Assembly (NCBI GenBank): GCA_022560025.1
Contig: JAFISE010000033.1
Span: 62,001-126,000, forward strand
Origin: Stagonosporopsis chrysanthemi
Taxonomy: Eukaryota; Ascomycota; Dothideomycetes; Pleosporales; Didymellaceae
Direction: 5' to 3'
DNA: 64,000 nt
In this document: one piece after another, positions 10,045 to 20,141 of the stretch
How the letters are laid out: every line of letters starts with the position of its first letter
Position numbering within the stretch: the stretch's first letter is position 1
Translations under genes and position numbers: made by a program
The notes under the pieces: model-generated
What the model was told of the DNA's origin: nothing
The model's input: only the letters and a program-made list of their open reading frames with translations
The model's database searches: none

Positions 10045-12785
10045 TGTTATTGTATTTTCGTAATGATACCTCTTTCCTAGTGACAAGCACTTCGTCTTGT
10101 CGGCTTCCTCGTCGCTTTTTTAGCAATCATTCAGACGCAGGCACACGGGAAGACTCCAGCTACGCTATATTGTGCAAGTTCAGATCATTCTGCCACACCT
10201 TGCTGTAAATATTGACCAGCAAGAACGACCATAGAGCCCGGTGTTTGCTCTTAATGCGTTGGCAAAGGAACTCTCTGCTCGTCGACTCGTCGAGTGATAC
10301 ACGGGCCTCGTTGATTGGTCAATAGCTGTAACCGCATGTTCTCCAGCACCGCTCATTTGCGAGCTCCGATCTATGATGCATCGCTTCTGCAGAAACAATC
10401 CTGAACCTTCGCAGGACAGCCTCGTTTGCAACAGCCTCGTCCAGCAAGTACCGCGAGTGGATGGGCATCGTTGTGCAAAGGAGCCGCAGATGACGCTGAG
10501 GGCGTCGGTTCCTGCATAAGCTCAGCCGTCTTGTGATTGAGATGCACCGTAGATGAGGTGCAGCCGCGCAACTGCGAGTCTTGCGAAGCACAGCATGCTT
10601 TGATCTTACGCCGACTAGCTGCAAGTGCGAGCCGTGTCTATGTACAACATCGCGGCGATCGAAACGACTGTAGCATTTCTCCTGTGCCAACATTCCATGC
10701 AGTCGCGAATCATACCACGGCGCTTTAAGATCCACCATCCCGCTGACCCTTGCAGGCCATCCACTTCATCATCTCGATGCCTGCAACTTCGGAAAGCCTG
10801 CAAACTTTGCCGCCCGCTGTCTAGATCGGACGAGAAGGCAGACCCTGGAAGAGGAGCAAGAACTGAAGATCAGGGTTAGCTGATCCCCGTGCGCCTACCC
10901 GTTGCGCTGCAATGCGCGCTGGCTTGGAAAATCGAAAGCTGACATCATGCGTTGTCATGGAACCATCTTTTTTTTGAACGAGAGAAGACACCTCTCATCA
11001 TCTTGAGGTTCTGGCCCTCCGCCATATAATTCCTTCGTCGTTCAGATGCTGTCACAATGGTACACTACGAAAGTTCTCTGTCAGGAGCAGGTTTTGCTGC
11101 TACGCATTTGTCTGGTACACTGTTGCTTGACGGTACGCTAAGTGCTGTCATGTCCGCTCACGTTTGATGGATGGGACCAGTGGTCCCAGCTCCCGGTTCG
11201 AGAGGCTGGGGATTGCTCTCCATGATTGGCCAATTGCAGTGCATACCAGAGAATGTCGTGCTTCATTTTTGACGCGTACTTGATAATGCTGCTGTGAGAC
11301 GCTGTGCCTGTCAACAATGCCACCAATGCATCTTGTAAGACCCGAATGCTGAAGGAGTGCAGCTACAGTTTGCATCAGGTACCGATACCAGGCAAAATTG
11401 TGATGAGAGCGCAACCGCAACCACCAGCATCTTGAACATGCAGCAATACTGTTGTGCCACAGTCACTGCAGTTTCGAGACACGGACTCCTCGTATCTGTA
11501 GCAGCGTTCTGAGCGCGTCCGTTGCACACCGCACCGGCCGCACGTTTCCACGGCGATCCATGTGACGAATGTGCTGGCGCTGCAGTTAGCGGACCCAGAA
11601 TTGCGATCTCAACGGCCCCGGGCAAAACGTCGCTTCTCGCGTGCCATGAACGGTTCCATGGTACAACCTAACGTTGAACAAGATGCCTGCGCAGGAACCT
11701 CGACACACCTCCAAGTCAGCCTCTGATGAAGTCTGGGGTACATTGCGCCTCAAATCGTTCCTGATCTCCAGCATCGTGCAGGGACGTCAGGGCTTCCCGC
11801 TCATTTCCCATGCCGTGGTTCGAACTCAGTCCAATGCGCTATCCACTCCAATGGAAGGTGCAGATTCGCAGCGGGGGCCGCGTCGTAAGCGAGCGTGGAA
11901 CAGGGGTGTGTGCAGGGGTAGCTCCCAGCGTGCTACGTCATGGCGACTTACATCACTCGCTGGATACCACAACCTGCTTGGTCAACCGCACGGCAAGACC
12001 TGCTCTCTTTTGACAGCCTCCCGCGCATTGTGGCCTTCCGATAGGAGCGGAATGCGGCAGCACCAGGGATACACGTTTTCGATCGCTTAGGGAAGACTGT
12101 TGAAATTGTCGATCGGGCCTGGATCATCCAACGTGCAACGGGAGGACAACAGGTTTCACGTCCGACGTGTGGCTGACTGCTGCCGCATACTGACGTTGGA
12201 GAAAACGCGGCCTGCGATGAGGAGGTCAGTGTTCGTCTTCAGGAGCAAGAGTCTGATGATGGAGTTGAGCTGGAGCATCCACATGTAGGCGTCAAGGTAC
12301 ATGTCGGCTGTCCGTATGGATGCATGCTTTGGCCAGTTTTCCGCCGGAGGAATACCAAGCTGGACAGCCGCCCGCTGCAGCCATCGACGATGGGTCTTTA
12401 TCCCAGTTCCCGCCACAGTTCCCTGACCCCGGTTGTAGCTCCCATCCGCGCTTGTCACCTTACTGAGTGGAGCTCTCTCATCATTGCTCCGCGAGACTGG
12501 GGCATCGCCCCGCTCAAGGCTGGAGCGAGTGACGCAACTAACGTCTGGTTTGTCGCAGCCTGTCGTACACACTTTCAGTTGCAAGCTCCAAAACAGGTTC
12601 TGCTGGCCCGAATCTCCCTACTGTGGCGCGAGCTCCCCTGCAACGTGCATTTTGAAGCTCTGAAGGTCGACGTCATACTGAGGGACCGCTCATCTGCCCC
12701 AGTTTGACCTCATAAATGCAAGCCTGCCTTGAAATCTTTGCTCCTTTAATACATATACAAAGACAACCCATTCGTCAAGCATTAC
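10045..12785. other. 2.7 kb gene-free region upstream of the LEA-like gene
   Basis: Overlapping open frames of 60-140 codons occur on both strands, as expected in GC-rich DNA, but none has splice logic, a motif or a consistent frame. The last 100 bases (TTTAATACATATACAAAGACAACCC and the CT-rich stretch before it) look like the core promoter and leader of the next gene. The rest may be long regulatory DNA, a non-coding transcript or decayed sequence; I cannot tell. Confidence 0.5.
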
Positions 12786-15700
12786 ATGACAGAAAACTCC
12801 TCCAACTCTTACACCTATTATTCGTTCCCCCCGACGCCTAATAGGAATTCCCCCCGTTCCCTCCGCTCACGATCTATCAGCAGTAACGTTTCTGCTACGA
12901 GTCAACGAACCCCTACGAAATCTAATTACGAACTCCCAATTGACGAATTCAATATGCCTTCTCCCGCAGCAGGAAAGAGTGATACCCCCCGCACTCCTAC
13001 CAAGCTTGGCAGAAAGGCCCAGCAGTCAGCTCCTAAGCTGAACAAGCCACAATCACAGGTACCAGACACATCTGACGTTTCTGAAAAGGCTCAGTCAGCT
13101 GTCGAGGACACCAAGAATCAGGCACAAGACACCGCCGAGGATACCCAGGAGCAGGCAAAGAACACTGCCGAAGACACCAAGGATACCGCAGAAGACACAG
13201 CAAAAGACGTCCAGAAGAAGGCCGGAGACACTACCGACGATGCGAAGCAGCAGGCAGAAGACACCGCAGGTGATGTAGAAGACACCGCCGAGGACACAAC
13301 TGGCAAGGTCTCACAAAAGGGCGATGAGCTCTCAGAGGCCGAGCCGAAACCCATCGATGATGATGAAGACGATGAAGAGGCCGACGAGACTGAAGACGAC
13401 GCCACACAGAAGGCTGGCGATGAGGCCGAAGACACTGTCGACAACACTGAAGACGACGCCACAGACACTGCCAGCAAGGCTGGTGAGGGTGCATTGAGCG
13501 GTGCTCGCGGTCTTGCTGGCCGTGCTTCAAACCTCGCTGGCAAGGCTTCAAAGGACCCCAAGGGTGCTGTCGAAGACGTCAGCGAACAGTCTCAGGACAA
13601 GTCTGCTCTTGACGCTGCTGACGACGCGACCGAGACAGCCAAGGACACCGCTCAGCAGGGCAAGGATACTGTTGAAGACGCCGCCGACGATGCTCAAGAC
13701 AAAGCTGGTGACGCTGCCGATGATGTCCAAGACAAGGCTGGCGATGCAGCTGGTGATGTCAAGGACAAGACGGACGATGCCAAAGCTACCGCTGACGACA
13801 AGACCGGCGATGTCAAGGACACCGCTGAAGATGTCAAGGATGGTGCTCAAGACTCCGCCGACGATGTCAAGGACTCTGTTGAGGGCCAGACTGGTGGTCT
13901 TGACTTGAGCCTCCTCAAGGGTCTTGAGGTTGATGAGGAGGGCCTCATTAACAAGGATGGCAAGCCCGTTGGCCGCCTCGTCGAAGGCGATGCCGAGGAT
14001 CTTGCTGGCTACCCCATTGGCGACAACGGCGAGATCCTCGACGATGATGGCGACCTTGTCGGTCGCTGCGAGCTTCTTCCCGAGGACCAGTTGCCTGACG
14101 AGTTGAAGGGCGGCGACGTTGGCTCCAAGATGCCTCCTCTTAGCATCCTTGATGGCCTGACTGCCGACAAGACTGGTCAGATCCTGAATGAGGATGGCGA
14201 CTTCGTCGGCCACTTGGTCGAGGGCGACGCATCTGACATCCAAGGCAAGCAGTTCAACGAGGATGGCGAGATTCTCGACGAAGATGGCAATGTTATCGCT
14301 CGTGCCGAAATCCACCCTGATGCCGCCGACCTCGTTGATGACGACGATGACGATGCGCAGGGTGCCGTTGATGGCGTCAAGGGCGCCGCTGAGGGTGCTA
14401 AGGATGACCTCAAGGACGCCGCAGAGGGCGCCAAGGACGAGGTCGAAGACAAGGCCGCAGACGTCGAGGATGAACTTCCCGGTGTCGAGGCACTTGAGGG
14501 TCTTGAAGTCAACTCTGACGGTGAAGTCCTGAACGACGACGGCGAGGTCGTTGGCCAGGTCGGTGAAGACTTCGACGGCGACGTCAAGGATCTCAAGGGT
14601 CTCACCGTCAATGAGAAGGGCGAGGTTGTCGACTCCGAGGGCAATGTGCTCGGCAGCGTCGAGCTTGCTGAGGGTGCTGCCGAGAAGCTCAAGGAGTCCG
14701 CCAAGGATGCTCTTGATATCCGCATCTTGGACGGTCTGAAGGTCAACAAGAAAGGCAAGGTTCTTGATGCTGAAGGCGAGGAGATTGGCGAGCTCGTCGA
14801 GGGTGAGGCCAAAGAATGCGCCGGCAAGACCATCAACGACAAGGGCGAGGTTCTGGACAAGGAGGGAAAGCCTATTGGAAAGGTCCAGGTCGTTGCCGGC
14901 GAGGCTGCTTTCGACGCTCAGAAGGAGCTTAAGGAGCGCCTCGGCGAGGTCGAGCCCGAGGTCAAGGAGGTTGAGGTCACACCCGACATCGACGTCCTCG
15001 ATGGTCTCAAGGTCAACAAGAAGGGCCAGGTCCTCGACGAAGATGGCGAGCCCATTGGCGAGCTTGCTGAGGGTGACATCGCAGAGTGCGCCGGCAAGAA
15101 GATCAATGAAAAGGGCGAGGTTGTTGACAAGGACGGCAACGTCCTTGGCAAGGTCAAGACTCTTCCCAAGATCATCGAGCAGCAGGTCGACCAGGCTGAG
15201 GATGCCGCCGATGATGCTGATGATGCCAAGGATGCCGCTGAAGACGCTCAGGACGCCGCCGAGGACGCCGCCGAGGATGCTGAGGATGCCGCCGACGACG
15301 CTGAGGATGTTGCTGAAAGCAACCTTCCACCTCTGTCCATCCTTGAGGGTCTTTCCGTCAACAAGTCTGGAAAGCTTATCGACAGCAACGGAAACATTGT
15401 TGGTGAGCTCATTGAGGGTGACGCAAAGAAGCTCTCCAAGTCTGGCATCACCGCCGATGCCGAGGGTCAGTTCTGGAACGACAAGGGCAAGGTCATTGGT
15501 CGTGCCCAGACCGTTCCCCAGGAAGACGCCGAGGAGGAATCTCCGTTTGCCGGTCTCGAAGGCCTCACCGTCGTCAAGGACGGCTTCGTTGAGGATGAGA
15601 ACAAGAACCGCGTCGGCAAGGTCGTTGAGGGCGACGCGAAGAAACTCATCGGTCGTGCCGTTGACGAGGATGGCGACATTCTCGACAAGAAGGGCTCAGT

Positions 15701-18396
15701 CGTTGGCCACGCCGAACGCTTCGAAGAAGATGAAGAGCCTGAGGAGGAGGCTCCTGCACCGGAGGACCTTTCTTCCCTGAAGGGCAAGACCGTCAACAAG
15801 CAGGGCAATGTCATTGGCGATGAGGGTGTACCAATTGCCCGCCTTGTTGAAGGCAACCCGAAGGAGCTCAACGGACGCCAGATTGACGAGGAGGGTCAGA
15901 TCTGGAACGATGCTGGCAAGGTCATCGGCCGTGTTGAGCTCATTCCCGAGAACGAGCGTGAGTCCAAGCCTGAGGGCATCTTTGGCGGCCTCGAGGGTCT
16001 GCGTGTTGTCGCTGACGGCAAGGTCGCTGATGAGGACGAGAATATTGTCGGCGAGGTTGTCGAAGGCAATGCTAAGCGCCTTGTCGGACTCCGCGTCGAT
16101 GAGGATGGTGATATCCTTGACAAGTTCGGCAACGTTAAGGGCCACGCCGAACCCATCGAGGAGGAGGAGCCCGAGGAGGACGTTCCGGAGGACTTGTCAG
16201 CTCTTGACGGCCTTACCCTGAACAAGCAGGGTAAGCTCGTCAACCAGGAGGGCATTCCCATTGGCCGACTGGTCGAGGGAAATGTCAAGGAGCTTTCAGG
16301 CCGCAAGTCCGATGGCGAAGGCCTCATCCACAACGACACTGGAAAGGTCATTGGCCGCTGCGAGCTCATCCCCGAAAGCGAGCGCGAGTCCAAGCCTGAA
16401 GGTATCTTTGGTGGTCTTGAAGGCCTCCGCGTTATTGCTGACGGCAAGGTCGCCGATGCTGACGACAATGTCGTTGGTGTTGTTGTTGAGGGCAACGCTA
16501 AGCGTCTTGTTGGCTTGCACGTTGACGAGGATGGAGACATCCTCGACAAGTTTGGCAATGTCAAGGGCCACGCTGAGCCACTTGAGGATGAAGAGGAGGA
16601 GGCTCCCGCCGACCTATCTGTTCTCGATGGGCTCACTCTGAACAAGCAAGGTTACCTCGTCAATGGCGAGGGCATCCCTGTCGGTAAGCTCGTCGAGGGT
16701 AACCTGAAGGAGCTCGCTGGTCGCAAGTCCGATGGTGAAGGTCTCATCCACGGAGACACTGGCAAGATTGTCGGTCGTTGCGAATTGATCCCTGACAATG
16801 AGCGTGTCACTCGTCAAGAGGGACCTTTCGCGGGCTATGAAGGCCTGCGTGTCGTCAAGGATGGATTCGTTGAGGACAACGACGGTAACCGCGTTGGCCA
16901 GATCACTGAGGGTGATGCGAAGAAGCTTGTCGGTCACTCTGTGGACGAAGACGGTGACATCATCGATAAGTATGGTAACGTCAAGGGTCATGCTGAGCCT
17001 TTCGAGGAAGAGGAGGCTGAGGAGGTTGACCTCTCGGCCCTCGCTGGTTGCACCATCAACAAGGCCGGCAACGTTGTCGACTCATCCGGCACTATCCTTG
17101 GTCGCGTCTCTGAAGGTGACCCAGCAACCTTGGTCGGCAAGAAGGTCGATGGCAAGGGCCAGATCTGGGACAACGCTGGAAACATCGTTGGTAAGGCTGA
17201 GCTCGTTCACGGTGCCTCTTCAGGACCTGAGGGACCGTTCGCTGGCTTCGATAACAACACTGTTGCTAAGGATGGCACTGTCCAGACCGCCGAAGGTTCC
17301 ATCATCGGTCGTGTCATCGAAGGTGACATCAAGAAGCTTGAAGGTCACCACGTCGATGAGGATGGCGATATCAATGACAAGAACGGTAACGTCATTGGTA
17401 AGGCTGAACGCTGGGAGCCAGAGGAGAAGGAGCGTAAAATCAACCCCATGTCTGGCATGCACGTCAACAAAGAGGGCGAGGTTCGCGATGAGAACGGCGA
17501 TATCATTGGTCGACTCACTGCTGGTGACCTTGGCCACTGCGCTGGTCTCGAAATTGATGACAACGGTTATGTCATTGACAACGATGGCAACAAGGTCGGT
17601 GAAGTCACCCTTCTGGGTAACATCCAGGAGGAGGAGATCCCCGAGGACGAGACAGATGAAGAGAGGCAGCGCCGCGAGGACTCTGAGCTTGCCAACAAGA
17701 TGGCAGGCATCTGCCAGCAGACTCTTGAGCGTGTCCAGCCTATCATGAAGCAAATCACTGAGGTAAGTCCTGAGGCATACAAACTGTTCACGCCAGATAC
17801 TAATTCTCCATCAGCACATCGAGAAGGCCGACCGCACTCCCCGCGACGAACTCGACGAGGAAGAGCTGGTGAACAATGTCAAGCCTCTCATCGAAGAGGG
17901 TGGCCGTATCCTGAGCGAGTGCAATGGTTCGCTCCGTGGTCTCGATCCCGATGGCCGCATCGCTGCTCAGGCTAAGGGCCGTCAGCAAACTGGCGAAGCC
18001 ACACCCGAGGAGTACAAGCTTGCCGATTGTTTGAAGGAGCTTACCTCTTCTGTTGTCACTACCATCGACAACGCGAAGAAGAAGATCTCCGACATGCCCC
18101 ACGCCAAGAAGAAGCTCAACCCTCTGTGGGCTCTTCTCACCGAGCCTCTGTTCCAGATCATCGCCGCTGTTGGTCTGCTGTTGACTGGTGTTCTCAACCT
18201 TGTCGGCAAGCTTCTCAACGGTCTTGGTCTGGGTGGCCTTGTCAACGGCCTTCTGGGTGGTCTTGGTATCAACAAGCTACTCAGCGGTCTTGGCCTCGGT
18301 GGTCTCTTCGGTGGTGATGACAAGAAGAAGAAGAAGAGCGGCGGCGGCGTTAGCAACATCCCTATCGTTGGTGGTCTGCTCGGAGGCAAGAAATAA
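12786..18396 (+). CDS. Giant LEA-like protein with DUF3659 repeat array
   Basis: A 1,852-aa protein from exons 12786-17762 and 17815-18396 (one 52-nt intron, GTAAGT to ATCAG). Residues 1-90 are Ser/Pro/Thr-rich. Residues about 90-370 are acidic 11-mer-like repeats of the AEDTAKDVQKKAGDT kind, as in group 3 LEA proteins, predicted amphipathic or disordered. Residues about 372-1612 hold some 16 tandem units of roughly 75 aa, each made of two halves such as LDGLKVNKKGKVLD and GKTINDKGEVLDKEGK; this is the fungal DUF3659 repeat. Alanine/acidic linkers separate some units. The C-terminal third of exon 2 has a hydrophobic Gly/Leu-rich stretch (LLLTGVLNLVGKLL, GLGLGGLVNGLLGG) that could insert in a membrane, followed by a Lys run. 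Codon use is strongly biased, suggesting high expression. Stress protection is a family-based guess. Confidence 0.85.
13902..17618 (+). repeat. Array of about 16 DUF3659 double units in the LEA-like gene
   Basis: Each unit of about 225 nt encodes a beta-rich pair: (L)xGLxVNxxGxVxDxxGxxIGxLVEGD and a second half ending in DxxGNVxGxAE. Units 9-13 are the most alike, sharing GLEGLRV, GNAKRLVGL, VDEDGDILDKFGNVKGHAEP and RKSDGEGLIH blocks. This suggests recent duplication of a two-unit (about 450 nt) module within the array. Confidence 0.8.
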
Positions 18397-19401
18397 GCAA
18401 TGCGTCTGATAGACGTGAGCGGTATGACGTTGATGATTCCTAATCGCCCAAAAATGATACCACACACCATCGGCGCGAGGGAACGAAGCCTTTGGCTCTG
18501 ACTGGAAGATCGGGGGGTTTGAAGGTCAGCACCAGGGGTGCTCGGACTTGAGGTCGGTGTTTGGATAATGATTTGCAGCGTTCTCGTTGAAAGTTCTGGG
18601 CTTTGCCCCAGTTCGATGTCAGCTCTTCAGCAAACTTTTCCTTTGTCACATACCATTGTTTAGCGGCGCGTCGCTTTTGCACAAACAGCTGTTGTATGAA
18701 TAGTTTGAAGTAATGAGATCTCAACTTCAATAGTGGCTTTTCCTATGCCCGTGATGCTTCCTTCTCGAACATTGTGCATCCTTTTCCATTCTCAGGATAT
18801 ATTCCCTATTGTTTGCCGCATGTGTGCTTAGCAAAAGTTGATTCAAAATTGAGGCAATGTGTTGAGGTAGCCGCCAATGTTTGCCGATGTGTACCCACCC
18901 AAGAGTATGGTGTTGAAGGTCACGCCAACAAGGCTGAGTGGAGAGAAGGTACAAAGGCACGCTAGTTTGGTTCACCCACGTCAAGGCCTCTATAGCTCGT
19001 TGTCCCTCCAAGCCTCGTCTTCATACAACGACGCACCGCCGATATCTTTACTACGTCACGTCGTAGGTATACAGTTGTTTGATCTGGTGAGCCATAGCAA
19101 TATCTCGGCCGAAGTGCTATTGAAAGGCGGCAATTCGATACAAGTCCTATAGAACATTGTTTCACTTAGAACTCAGGAGTATTTCATTAGTCAGAAACGC
19201 TTACTTGATCGTTCTCTGGCAGATCCTCATGATGTGATTTTTGTTCCTTCACTTTGACTTCTGAATCAGTTCGCACTAGCACACTACGCTTCCATATACG
19301 AAAGGGCAAAACGACTCGCTTCATGGCGATCACGCAGCAAGTTCTACTTGTTCCACACGACTTGACCAAGCTGACTCACAACCACAGTTCAATTCCTGAC
19401 A
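18397..19401. other. 1 kb intergenic, no gene seen
   Basis: 3' flank of the LEA-like gene and promoter of the third 2EXR gene. Short frames on both strands lack motifs. No repeat or RNA gene was recognised. Confidence 0.55.
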
Positions 19402-19931
19402 ATGGCGTATGTTAAAACACGTCCTGCAGCTACCCATGTACTCACACACGCTGCAGTTCACCCTCCACCAATCCATCATTTTCGCCCTTTCTCCATCTCC
19501 CAGGAGAGCTGCGTAACAAGATCTACGCCTGCGTCTTCAGCGGACACAAACTGATGCCAGTCCTCTGCTCTGGCTGTGTCATCAAATGCGTGGCCACGCC
19601 TTCCAACAACATGTTCATACCCGGCTGTGACCATTTCGACACTCTTGTCGCTCTCACCAGGACATGTCGCCAGATCCGTGATGAAGCTCGCCTGCTGCCA
19701 TATGCATACAGCACCTACTATGTCTTCGACTACACCGGGTTCGCGCACTGGATCAAACAACTGAACGACGAGATGCGCGAAGTTGTGCTTGCTGCGCTAA
19801 CAGAGCGGCAGACGAAGAGCGTTGAGGAACATGAGGAAGGTCTTGGGGTTGAGGGACAAGTGAAGGTCTTTCTTCGCAGACAATCAGGTATTTGGAAAGT
19901 TGACGCAAAAAGAATACCATGTAGACCGTAA
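19402..19931 (+). CDS. 2EXR-domain protein, copy 3, with a 5-nt first coding exon
   Basis: A 159-aa protein modelled as exons 19402-19406 (ATGGC) and 19457-19931, with a 50-nt intron from GTATGT to CTGCAG. Splicing gives MASPSTNPSF, then the 2EXR motif FLHLPGELRNKIYACVF. The second motif is LTRTCRQIRDEARLLPYAYS. Without the intron, the ATG frame at 19402 does not reach the 2EXR frame, and the only other in-frame ATG (19554) falls after the motif, so this start is well motivated. The protein is shorter than copies 1 and 2 and ends soon after the second motif, so it may be a reduced or C-terminally truncated member. Function unknown. Confidence 0.68.
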
Positions 19932-20141
19932 TCGCCCAGTTCAAATGCGAGCAATCAGTCAGTGCAGACATAGATGCAAAGGAATGAGAAGATAAAAACG
20001 TGTCTTGATACTTTTGACATGTACAGAAACTCGCGCGCATATTCTACACTACATAAATGCATTAATGCAACTTTTGCAACCCAACGCCATATGCGATTCA
20101 CGCCCTTCCTAGCGACCAGTTACGAACCGATTGAGCATCAT
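19932..20141. other. Convergent 3' ends (2EXR copy 3 / BRR2)
   Basis: A 210-bp AT-richer spacer between convergent genes; it presumably carries both polyadenylation regions. Confidence 0.55.

Noticed and set aside
10319..12584. Several 90-140-codon frames on both strands in the gene-free region
   Set aside because: They overlap each other on opposite strands and show no motif, splice logic or consistent codon bias.
11902..12639. Three AGGGG/CCCCT stress-element-like pentamers upstream of the LEA-like gene
   Set aside because: About three such pentamers are expected by chance in this length, so they do not support stress control.
13548..14315. 255-codon open frame antisense to the LEA-like gene, and several similar ones up to 17791
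   Set aside because: They mirror the strong codon bias of the sense strand (few codons that read as antisense stops) and have low-complexity products.
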